Assembly: GCA_002704685.1 (NCBI GenBank)
Contig: PAHD01000020.1
Coordinates: 1 to 19,880 of the forward strand
Length of the DNA stretch: 19,880 nucleotides
Direction: 5' to 3'
DNA from: Fidelibacterota bacterium
Lineage (GTDB): Bacteria; Fidelibacterota; Marinisomatia; SCGC-AAA003-L08; D37C17
Notes under the pieces: model-generated
What the model saw: the letters and a program-made list of their open reading frames with translations, nothing else
What the model was told of the DNA's origin: nothing
Database searches by the model: none
Part shown: positions 1 through 7,466 of the stretch, one piece after another
Layout of the letters: every line of letters begins with the position of its first letter
How positions within the stretch are numbered: position 1 is the first letter of the stretch
Made by a program: the position numbers and the translations under genes

Positions 1-788
1 TAATTTTAGATTTAATTAGTAATGATTCAAATGTAAAGTTAATTGATTTTTTAACAAATAAAGGTAAGTCAGAAGCACTAAACGCAGGTTTTAAAAAGTG
101 CAGTGGAAATGTAGTATTAACTTTAGATGCAGATCTACAAGATGATCCTAAAGAAATAGATTCATTTATTGACAAGGTTAGACAAACAAATGGTCTAGTA
201 TCAGGTTGGAAAAAAAATAGATTAGATTCATTGTCTAAGAGAATACAATCAAAAATTTTTAATTTTGTTTTAAGATTTTTAACCGGCATTAGAATACATG
301 ATTTCAATTGTGGATTTAAAGCCTACCCTGTTGAAGCAGTTAAGATGATAAATATTTATGGTGGGTTACATAGATTTATACCTATTCTTGTTAAGAATAA
401 TGGTTTTAAAGTAAGTGAGCTTATTGTTAATCATAGAAAAAGAGAACATGGTAATTCTAAATATACAAAATCAAGAATTTTTCATGGTTTTTTTGATTTA
501 ATTACATTAATGTTTTTTAAGAAATATTTAACAAGGCCATTACATTTATTTGGTTCACTTGGTTTATTATTATTTTTAGTTGGAGTGATGATTAATATTT
601 ATTTAACAATAAACTGGTTCAATGGTATTTGGATTACCCCATTTAAAAATCCTCTTTTCTTTTTAGGCCTTTTATTGCTTATAATTGGTGTACAATTTTT
701 TTCAATTGGTCTTGTTTGTGAACTTATTGTTAACATAAATAAAAATAAAAATATAGATATTGCTAGATACTTCAATTTTGAAGAATGA
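1..788 (+). CDS. Family 2 glycosyltransferase, DPM1/GtrB-like, with two C-terminal membrane segments (5' partial)
   Basis: Likely moves a sugar from a nucleotide donor onto a polyprenyl phosphate carrier at the cytoplasmic face of the membrane. The frame is open from base 3 and gives 261 residues. A canonical GT-A metal/donor motif DADLQDDP is encoded at 126-149, preceded by the NKGKSEALNAGF stretch typical of this family, and followed by the CGFK and HRKREHGNSKY segments also seen in dolichol-phosphate-mannose synthase-like enzymes. Two hydrophobic segments near the C-terminus (about bases 537-620 and 640-735) match family members that carry two membrane helices. Relatives are usually about 310-320 residues, so roughly 50 N-terminal residues lie upstream of the window. 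A TTG at 231 could be mistaken for the start, but the conserved donor-binding motif lies before it. The stop overlaps the next ATG by 4 bases. Sugar and acceptor cannot be told from sequence. Confidence 0.9.
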   Translation, partial: ILDLISNDSNVKLIDFLTNKGKSEALNAGFKKCSGNVVLTLDADLQDDPKEIDSFIDKVRQTNGLVSGWKKNRLDSLSKRIQSKIFNFVLRFLTGIRIHDFNCGFKAYPVEAVKMINIYGGLHRFIPILVKNNGFKVSELIVNHRKREHGNSKYTKSRIFHGFFDLITLMFFKKYLTRPLHLFGSLGLLLFLVGVMINIYLTINWFNGIWITPFKNPLFFLGLLLLIIGVQFFSIGLVCELIVNINKNKNIDIARYFNFEE

Positions 789-1912
789 AAATAGCAATCA
801 TAACTCCTTATCCTCCTATTAAAGGAGGAATTTCAAAAGAATCAGAAATTATATATACTAATGTTAGAGATAAGTATGAAGTTAGTATTTTAAGTTTTAG
901 TAGGTTGTATCCGAAATTTTTATATCCAAGTGATTCTCAGTATGATTTTTCAATGAAAATAGACAATAGGAATATTAAGTATTATATTGATATATTAAAT
1001 CCTATTTCATGGTTTAAGGTTTCAAATTATATTTTAAAAAATAATTTTTCTCATGTGATATTTCGTTACTGGAATCCTTTCTTTATACCACTGTATTTAT
1101 TTATTAATTGGAGAATTAAAAGTAAAAAAAATAACATTAAAATATCTTGTATTTGTGATAATATATTCCCTCACGAAACTTTTTTTATTGAAAAATATTT
1201 TATAAAAAAATTCTTTTTGAATATCAATAACTTTCTAGTTATGTCAGATGATTCTGAGTTTAAGCTAAAAAAATTAGTTGGTAATAATTCAAAAATTGTA
1301 AAAAGTTTTTTACCTTTAAAAGAAAATTTAAAATCAAGTATTTCAAAAAAAGATGCATGTGAAAAATTGAAAATTAAAAATCCACCAAAATTATTATTGT
1401 TATTTTTTGGATTCATTAGAGATTATAAAGGTTTAGATATTTTAATAAATGCTTTAAAAAATTTAAAAAATCTTGATATTAAGTTATTGATTGCTGGTGA
1501 ATCATATATAAAAACAAATAAAATTAAAGATTTAATAAATAATAATAATCTTTCTGATATGGTTATTTGGCATGAAAAATATATACCGAATGATGAAATT
1601 AATTTATATTTCTCCGCGTCGGATCTTGTTGTGTTACCATATAAAAAAATTTCTCAAAGTGGAATAATTCCTATGGCTTACCATTTTAATAAAATAGTTG
1701 TTTGTTCTAATTTACCAAGTTTTACTGATCATGTAATTGAAAAACAAACTGGATATTTTTTTAAAAATAATAATAGCAACGATTTATCTGCAATTTTGTC
1801 TGAAATTTATCAAAATCATAATTTTGATCAATCTAAAAAATATATTAATGAATATAAAGACAGATATTCATTTGATAATTTTAGTAAATACTTTGAGGAA
1901 TTACTTAAATGA
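785..1912 (+). CDS. GT4-family (group 1) glycosyltransferase
   Basis: A 375-residue GT-B fold glycosyltransferase, probably acting in the cytoplasm on a surface glycan or glycolipid. It starts MKIAIITPYPPIKGGIS, the usual N-terminal strand and glycine loop of GT4 enzymes (residues 1-17). The C-terminal donor domain begins near 203, with FFGFIRDYKG (207-216) corresponding to the common 'G.l...KG.d.l' segment, an IAGE strand (236-239), and SASDLVVLPYKKISQSGIIPMAY (277-299). In the last segment the classical E-x7-E pair is replaced by a Q-S-G type seen in a recognised GT4 subgroup. No signal peptide or membrane helix is evident. The ATG overlaps the previous stop (ATGA), and its own stop overlaps the next gene the same way. 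Donor and acceptor are unknown. Confidence 0.9.
   Translation: MKIAIITPYPPIKGGISKESEIIYTNVRDKYEVSILSFSRLYPKFLYPSDSQYDFSMKIDNRNIKYYIDILNPISWFKVSNYILKNNFSHVIFRYWNPFFIPLYLFINWRIKSKKNNIKISCICDNIFPHETFFIEKYFIKKFFLNINNFLVMSDDSEFKLKKLVGNNSKIVKSFLPLKENLKSSISKKDACEKLKIKNPPKLLLLFFGFIRDYKGLDILINALKNLKNLDIKLLIAGESYIKTNKIKDLINNNNLSDMVIWHEKYIPNDEINLYFSASDLVVLPYKKISQSGIIPMAYHFNKIVVCSNLPSFTDHVIEKQTGYFFKNNNSNDLSAILSEIYQNHNFDQSKKYINEYKDRYSFDNFSKYFEELLK
811..829 (+). other. Small hairpin containing an internal SD-like sequence
   Basis: Perfect inverted repeat TCCTCCT-ATTAA-AGGAGGA: 7-base arms and a 5-base loop, about 25 bases after the GT4 start codon. The right arm contains a consensus Shine-Dalgarno sequence and the left arm its complement. 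It codes for the conserved PPIKGG residues of the enzyme, so codon constraint may explain it. Any role in translation is speculation. Confidence 0.3.
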
Positions 1913-2748
1913 AAAAATATCCTCTAATAAATATTTTAATTTTGAATTGGAATGGAAAAAAAGTATTAAATGATTGTTTGAAATCTATATTAACCTCAAG
2001 CTATAAAAATTATAAAATTACTGTTATAGATAATGGTTCATCAGATGGTTCATTAAAAGATTTAAATAAAATTTCTAATAAAATTAATATTATTAAAATT
2101 GATAAAAATCTTGGTTATTCAAGAGGATATAATTACACTTTTAAAAAATTAAAAAATGATAACGATGACTATTATTTTTTGCTTAACAATGATACAATAA
2201 TTTATAAGGACACATTAGAGAGGCTTCATATTTCTATAAATCAATTTGGTTCTAATAATATATTTTCACCCAAAATATTAAATAGTAATAATAATTTAAT
2301 ATGGTATGCAGGGGGTAGGCAAAGCCCATTTACAAAACTTACATATCATATTGGTCTTAATTCAGACGAAAGAAGAACTGAATATAAAACAACTACAACT
2401 GATTTTGTTTCAGGGTGTGCAATGTTAATTAGTAAATCTTTGGTTGATTCTTTAAAAGGTTTTAATGAGTCTTTTAATTTTTACTATGAGGATGTAGAAT
2501 TGTGTTTAAGAGCAAAGAATAACAATACTAAATGTATATTTGTTCATGATAGTATTATAAGTCACAAAATATCAAGTTCAATGGGAGGAAGGTTTAGTAT
2601 TCTTAAATTATATTACAAATTAGTTTCTTCAATTAAATTTTTATATTTCAGTAATAATTTTCTCGTTTTTATTTTGTACTTTTTGATAAATATAATATTA
2701 TTACCTATTAGACTTCTTTTCACATTAATAAAATTAATAATTTCATGA
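1909..2748 (+). CDS. Family 2 glycosyltransferase, rhamnosyltransferase (WbbL)-like
   Basis: A 279-residue GT-A glycosyltransferase resembling the rhamnosyltransferase-like GT2 group. Visible motifs are INILILNWNG (8-17), the nucleotide-binding VIDNGSSDGS (39-48), LLNNDT (91-96) in the DXD position, DFVSGCAMLISK (165-176), and YYEDVELCLRA (192-202), which supplies the likely catalytic acid region, followed by a conserved histidine in ISHK (217-220). The last 30 residues (about 250-279) are very hydrophobic and probably anchor the protein to the membrane. The ATG overlaps the preceding stop by 4 bases. A GAGGAA sequence at 1895-1900 could act as a rather distant ribosome binding site. Together with its neighbours it probably extends a lipid-linked or surface glycan. 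The exact sugar is not predictable. Confidence 0.88.
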   Translation: MKKYPLINILILNWNGKKVLNDCLKSILTSSYKNYKITVIDNGSSDGSLKDLNKISNKINIIKIDKNLGYSRGYNYTFKKLKNDNDDYYFLLNNDTIIYKDTLERLHISINQFGSNNIFSPKILNSNNNLIWYAGGRQSPFTKLTYHIGLNSDERRTEYKTTTTDFVSGCAMLISKSLVDSLKGFNESFNFYYEDVELCLRAKNNNTKCIFVHDSIISHKISSSMGGRFSILKLYYKLVSSIKFLYFSNNFLVFILYFLINIILLPIRLLFTLIKLIIS

Positions 2749-5090
2749 GATTTAAAGACTATATTATAGTTCTATCTATTTTTTTAATTATAGCATCGTT
2801 TTTATTTTATAAGTTAATTAATGGTGCAAATTTATTTACAAGTGGAGATTCTTTATCACCTATTGCTGTAAAAAATGCAATTAAATTATATGTAGATTCA
2901 TATAATGAGTTTCCCTTGTGGTTTCCTTGGATTCTAGGTGGTATACCAACTATACACTCATTTTTAAGTATTTCAAATTATTATTATCCTCATCATTTAA
3001 TGGTTATACTTAATAATCTAGGATTATCATGGAATTGGTATTTTATTTTTCATTTAATATTTGGAGCCTTAGGCTTTTATAAATTGATTTTATTTTTTAA
3101 ACAGGAAAAATATACTGCTTTATTTGGTTCTATATTATTTTTATTAATGCCATATATGATAGTAATGTTTGCTTATGGACATGGTAGTCAAATGATGTCA
3201 GCATCATACATTCCATGGATTATTCTTTACTTATTTAAAATTTATAAAATACCTAAGATACTTAATTACTTATTATTTTCAATTTTAATTGGTTTTCAGT
3301 TGCAAAGAGGTCATGTACAAATAGCTTACTACACATGGATGATGATAGGTTTATTCTTTGTGATAAATATTTTCTATTTTTTTAAAAATGAAGTAAAAGA
3401 TGTATATAAATTTATAAAACTTAAAATCGGATTAATAGTTTCCTTAATTTTAGGACTTTGTTTATCACTATCAATCTATTTACCAATATTAAAATATAGT
3501 TCAAAATCAATTAGAGGTTCAAATATTGGTGGGGGAGCAGGAATTGAGTATGCAACTCAATGGTCATTAAGCTTAAAAGAAATGTTTACTTTTATTTTTC
3601 CTTATTCTTTAGGATTTGGAGGTCCTTTATACTTTGGTGATTTTCCTTTTACTGATTATCCTAATTACATATCAATTTTTATTATTTTTTTAGCTTTTAT
3701 TGGTTTATTAAAATCAAAGATTGAAAAAGAATTTAAATTATTTTTTTTGTTGACAATTGTTTTATCTATTTTGATTTCTCTAGGAAGTAATTTTATTAAT
3801 TTTTATCAAATATTTTATCATTATCTTCCTTATTTTAATAAATTTAGAGTTCCTGCATATATTTTAATTTTAAGTCATTTTTCTATTTTGGTTTTAGCTT
3901 CTTTAGGATTTGGAATTCTTTTAGATAAAATAAAATTAACATATAAAAATTATTATTTACTTTTTTTGTTTCTCATATCATTGAGCTATCTAATTTTTGG
4001 TCATTTATTTACTAATCCAAATAATCCATATATATCAAAAATTAATGAAATGCATTTTTATGATTCAATTAATATAATGCTAGTAATTTTAATTACAGTT
4101 TTATCAATATATTTTTATTACAAAAATAAAATAAATAGAAAAGTCTATGTTTATATATTAATTATAATAATATCTTACGATTATTTTAGAATAGATAGAG
4201 AAATAATTTCTCCTGCAATTCATATACCTCACAAAAATATTTTAAAAGAAAATAATTATATAGAAAATTTTAAAAATCAAGATCCAATTATAACTTATTT
4301 AAAGAATGATTCATCAAAATATAGAATTATGGATTTTGTTGGAGAACAAAATAGGTGGGCGAATTATCATATAGAAAATATAAATGGATATCATCCTGCT
4401 AAGCTAAACAACTATAATGAATTTATAAAAAAAATTAATAGTAAAGGTTTTACACTTTGGCCAGAAGGTATTTTAAAACTATTTAATATTAAATATATTA
4501 TTTTACCATCATCAGAATTTAATCATACTTCGTTTAAAAACTTAGGTCAAAAAGGTCTTACTTATTTTGGAAATAATCAGAACTATGATGGTAAGAAAGT
4601 GGGTCTTTTTTTATATGAATACAATGATTTTTCAAGTAGAATTTTCTTTACAAATAAAATTTTATCTGATGAAAATAATTTAGATGATATTTTAGAAAAT
4701 AATTATGATCCAGAAAATTATGTTTATATTAATGATAATATAATAGAAGAAAATTTTAATCCTGAAGATAGAATAAGCAAATTAACTTTTTGGTCAGCAG
4801 ATTTAATCAAATTTGAGACAAAAAGTAGCTCAGATCAATTTTTAATATTAAGTGAAATATTTTATGAAGATGGTTGGGAATTATTTTGTAATGGAACTAA
4901 ACAAGAAATATATGAGGTAAATAAAATCGTAAGAGGATTAAAAGTTCCGAGGGGTGTAAATAATTTTGAAATGAGATTTAATCCTAAAGAGTTTTATTAT
5001 GGTTTATTTATAACAAGAATAGCTATAGCATTAATAATATTAGTTTTTATATATTTATTAGTAAGAAGATATTATGGTAAGAAATCATAA
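2745..5090 (+). CDS. YfhO-family polytopic membrane protein
   Basis: A 781-residue integral membrane protein with many hydrophobic segments over roughly residues 6-475, a soluble, probably extracytoplasmic region (about 475-750), and a last membrane helix near 753-774 followed by basic residues. This layout, an N-terminal GDSLSPI segment near the first loop (34-40), and the C-terminal YEDGWELFCNG and VNKIVRGLKVPRG segments (about 707-739) match the YfhO family. B. subtilis YfhO has been linked to glycosylation of lipoteichoic acid, and the family is related to GT-C polyprenyl-phosphate-sugar-using glycosyltransferases. It could therefore use the lipid-linked sugar made by the first gene, which is inference. 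The ATG overlaps the previous stop by 4 bases, with no convincing Shine-Dalgarno, which points to translational coupling. Its end overlaps the kinase start by 17 bases. Confidence 0.8.
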   Translation: MRFKDYIIVLSIFLIIASFLFYKLINGANLFTSGDSLSPIAVKNAIKLYVDSYNEFPLWFPWILGGIPTIHSFLSISNYYYPHHLMVILNNLGLSWNWYFIFHLIFGALGFYKLILFFKQEKYTALFGSILFLLMPYMIVMFAYGHGSQMMSASYIPWIILYLFKIYKIPKILNYLLFSILIGFQLQRGHVQIAYYTWMMIGLFFVINIFYFFKNEVKDVYKFIKLKIGLIVSLILGLCLSLSIYLPILKYSSKSIRGSNIGGGAGIEYATQWSLSLKEMFTFIFPYSLGFGGPLYFGDFPFTDYPNYISIFIIFLAFIGLLKSKIEKEFKLFFLLTIVLSILISLGSNFINFYQIFYHYLPYFNKFRVPAYILILSHFSILVLASLGFGILLDKIKLTYKNYYLLFLFLISLSYLIFGHLFTNPNNPYISKINEMHFYDSINIMLVILITVLSIYFYYKNKINRKVYVYILIIIISYDYFRIDREIISPAIHIPHKNILKENNYIENFKNQDPIITYLKNDSSKYRIMDFVGEQNRWANYHIENINGYHPAKLNNYNEFIKKINSKGFTLWPEGILKLFNIKYIILPSSEFNHTSFKNLGQKGLTYFGNNQNYDGKKVGLFLYEYNDFSSRIFFTNKILSDENNLDDILENNYDPENYVYINDNIIEENFNPEDRISKLTFWSADLIKFETKSSSDQFLILSEIFYEDGWELFCNGTKQEIYEVNKIVRGLKVPRGVNNFEMRFNPKEFYYGLFITRIAIALIILVFIYLLVRRYYGKKS

Positions 5091-6249
5091 AGACATAAAT
5101 AAAATAAAGTTAGGTATATTTTTTACGGTTATTATATTAGCCTTTACATTTTTTTTAATTAATTCATTTATTATAAATCAATTAAGAAATGAATTAAATA
5201 ATCAAGTTAAAACAATTGCAAATATTTACCATGAAAAGTTAACAAATGAAAATGTAGATTCCCAATATTTACTTGATACACTACTTCCATTGATTAATGA
5301 ATTACAAATTCCAATGATAATATCTACAAAGAAAAATGATGGTTCTTTTACATATCAACATTTGAATTTAAAGTTTGATAATGATAGTAATATTCAAGAT
5401 ATAGTTTATAGAATGGATAAAAATAATAATCCATTGACAGTTATGGAAATTGATGGAAATCCTATAATAAGAATTCACTATGGAGATTCTGTATTAATAA
5501 AAAATATTAGATGGATCCCATTGGTAGAATTTGGATTTGCTTTTATAGTATTAGTTTTTATGTTTTTAGGGATTAATTTGATTTGGTCAAATGAAAAAAA
5601 TTCAGTTTATATTGGTATGGCAAAAGAAACAGCGCATCAACTTGGAACACCTATTTCGTCATTAATGGGATGGGTAGGTTTGTTAGAAGAAAATCCTAGT
5701 AATAAAGAAAAAATATATACTTCGATGAAGCATGATTTGAATAAATTAGAAAATATTTCTGATAGGTTTAATAAAATTGGTTCAATGCCAAAATTTTCAG
5801 AGTTCAATTTAATTGAAGTTATAGAAGATGTAATTAATTATTATAAGTCAAAATTACCAAAGTCAAGTAAAACTGAAATAAATCATAATTTTAAAAATAA
5901 AAATTTATTAATTAACGGTGACAAGATTTTATTGTCATGGGCTTTTGAAAATTTGATAAAAAATTCTATTGATTCTATTAAATCAAATAATGGTAAAATA
6001 TATATTGATATTGAAAAAAATAATAAAAAAGTAAAAATTTTATTTATTGATAATGGATCTGGAATTAAAAGAGATAATAAAAGTCAAATATTTAAGCCAG
6101 GATTTAGTACAAAAAATAAAGGTTGGGGAATAGGTCTAAACTTGACCAAGAGAATAATTGAGTATATTCATAAAGGTAAAATTAGACTTTATAAATCAGA
6201 TCAATTTCAAACAATTTTTGAAATAAATTTAAATCTTTCTATTTCTTAA
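5074..6249 (+). CDS. Membrane sensor histidine kinase with AHQLGTP-type H-box
   Basis: A 391-residue sensor kinase. One membrane helix (about 12-34), an extracytoplasmic sensor region of about 110 residues with no recognised domain, a second helix (about 149-170), and then directly the dimerisation/phosphoacceptor domain without a clear HAMP linker. The H-box is MAKETAHQLGTPISSL (182-197), with phosphoacceptor His188. The ATPase domain shows the N-box ENLIKNSID (292-300, Asn297), G1 box DNGSG (326-330), F-box-like region FKPGFST (340-346) and G2 box GWGIGL (350-355). All catalytic elements are present, so it should be active. The KETAHQ-GTP H-box is common in Bacteroidota-type kinases. No response regulator is encoded in the window. 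The start lies inside the YfhO gene (17-base overlap), and the 3' end overlaps ftsZ on the other strand by 21 bases. Signal and target are unknown. Confidence 0.9.
   Translation: MVRNHKDINKIKLGIFFTVIILAFTFFLINSFIINQLRNELNNQVKTIANIYHEKLTNENVDSQYLLDTLLPLINELQIPMIISTKKNDGSFTYQHLNLKFDNDSNIQDIVYRMDKNNNPLTVMEIDGNPIIRIHYGDSVLIKNIRWIPLVEFGFAFIVLVFMFLGINLIWSNEKNSVYIGMAKETAHQLGTPISSLMGWVGLLEENPSNKEKIYTSMKHDLNKLENISDRFNKIGSMPKFSEFNLIEVIEDVINYYKSKLPKSSKTEINHNFKNKNLLINGDKILLSWAFENLIKNSIDSIKSNNGKIYIDIEKNNKKVKILFIDNGSGIKRDNKSQIFKPGFSTKNKGWGIGLNLTKRIIEYIHKGKIRLYKSDQFQTIFEINLNLSIS
6229..6249. other. Tail-to-tail overlap of the histidine kinase gene and ftsZ
   Basis: The last seven codons of the kinase (+ strand, stop 6247-6249) and of ftsZ (- strand, stop 6229-6231) share these 21 bases. 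I see no inverted repeat followed by a T-tract on either side, so there is no evident intrinsic terminator between the two operons. Confidence 0.9.
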
Positions 6250-7452
6250 AAAAGTTGGTATGTCAAGATTCTCACCAAATTGTAGTACATTTTCTTTACT
6301 CTCTTTGCTTTCTTTATTTTCTTGTTGATTTTCATCTTTTTCTTTTTCATCAATTTGATTTGATTCATTATTATCAAACGTTACTTGATTATTAACTAAA
6401 CTTTCTTTTGTTTCTTCTACAGTTGTTGAATGCATTAAATATTTATTTCTAATATTTTCTTCTTGACTATTATCATAAAACTCTGGTTGTTCATTATTAT
6501 TTAAACCTGTTGCAATAACAGTTATTTTTATTTCATCATCTAAATTATCATCAATTACACAACCCAATATTACATTTGCATCCTCACCAGATTCTTGATA
6601 AATAATGTTAGATGCTTCATCAAGTTCTTTCATTTTCATATTTTTTGGTCCTGAAACATTAACAAGTAAACCCTTTGCACCCTTTATGCTTGCATTCTGA
6701 AGTAGTGGAGAATTAATAGCTTGTTGAGCAGCAAGAATCGCTTTTTCTTCACCTTTAGCGTTACCACTTCCCATTATAGCATCTCCCATATTTCTCATAA
6801 TTGTACTAACATCAGCAAAATCTAGATTAATTAATCCAGGTTTATTAATTAGATCTGATATTCCTTTAGTAGCTTCATTTAAAACAGTATCAGCAAGTTG
6901 AAAAGACTGATTAACTGTTGTATCATCTGATGCAATTTCTAACAATGTTTCATTTGGTATAATTAATAGAGTATCACAATTTTTTTTCATTTCTTTAATA
7001 CCTTCCAAAGCCCGTTTCTTTCTAATCGGACCTTCAAATGCAAAAGGCTTGGTAACAATTCCTACTGTTAGTGCACCAATTTCTTTAGATAATTTAGCTA
7101 TTTCAGGAGCAGCACCAGTTCCTGTTCCTCCTCCCATACCAGCTGTAATGAATATCATATCAGCCTGTCCAAGTTCTTTTAAAATCACTTCTTTATTTTC
7201 TTTAACTGCTTCTTTGCCTATCTCTGAATTTGCTCCTGCGCCTAAACCCTTAGTTAATTCTTTCCCAATTTGTAATTTTTTTTGAGAATTATTATTTTCT
7301 AGATCTTGAGCATCTGTATTTATTGCTATAAATTCAACAGAATTCATACCATCACTAATCATTCTATTAAGAGCATTTCCTCCACCTCCTCCCACACCTA
7401 CTACAACTATTTTTGCTTTTTGTTCTGATAGATTTGCTGGTTCAAATAACAT
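6229..7452 (-). CDS. ftsZ: Cell division GTPase FtsZ
   Basis: The tubulin homologue that forms the Z-ring, 407 residues. The globular GTPase core covers about residues 12-318: GVGGGGGNALNRM (19-31), tubulin signature GGGTGTGAAP (107-116), and the catalytic T7 loop NLDFADV (209-215). The core is followed by an unstructured linker of about 75 residues rich in Asn, Gln, Glu and Lys, with an ESKESKE run (381-387). The protein ends with the conserved C-terminal peptide DIPTFLRNRKI (397-407), which binds FtsA and other membrane tethers. The ATG at 7452 is preceded by a strong Shine-Dalgarno, and the protein starts directly before the GTPase fold. It is the last gene of the dcw cluster, 14 bases after ftsA, and its 3' end overlaps the convergent kinase gene. 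Nothing in the core looks degenerate. Confidence 0.98.
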   Translation of the reverse strand: MLFEPANLSEQKAKIVVVGVGGGGGNALNRMISDGMNSVEFIAINTDAQDLENNNSQKKLQIGKELTKGLGAGANSEIGKEAVKENKEVILKELGQADMIFITAGMGGGTGTGAAPEIAKLSKEIGALTVGIVTKPFAFEGPIRKKRALEGIKEMKKNCDTLLIIPNETLLEIASDDTTVNQSFQLADTVLNEATKGISDLINKPGLINLDFADVSTIMRNMGDAIMGSGNAKGEEKAILAAQQAINSPLLQNASIKGAKGLLVNVSGPKNMKMKELDEASNIIYQESGEDANVILGCVIDDNLDDEIKITVIATGLNNNEQPEFYDNSQEENIRNKYLMHSTTVEETKESLVNNQVTFDNNESNQIDEKEKDENQQENKESKESKENVLQFGENLDIPTFLRNRKI

Positions 7453-7457
7453 ATTTT

Positions 7458-7463
7458 CTCCTT
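7458..7463 (-). promoter_or_regulatory. Shine-Dalgarno of ftsZ
   Basis: AAGGAG on the minus strand, 5 bases before the ftsZ ATG. It fills most of the 14-base ftsA-ftsZ gap and is the clearest ribosome binding site in the window, in keeping with the high FtsZ output that cells need. Confidence 0.8.
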
Positions 7464-7466
7464 TTC

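Noticed and set aside
231..233. TTG as the start of the first glycosyltransferase
   Set aside because: The frame is open from the left edge and includes the donor-binding DADLQDDP motif upstream of the TTG.
6235..6300. Search for an intrinsic terminator between the two convergent operons
   Set aside because: Short A/T runs are present, but no stable inverted repeat precedes them on either strand.
7049..7285. A proline-rich 78-codon open frame on the + strand opposite ftsZ
   Set aside because: The prolines are the reverse complement of the FtsZ glycine-rich GTP loops, not a gene.
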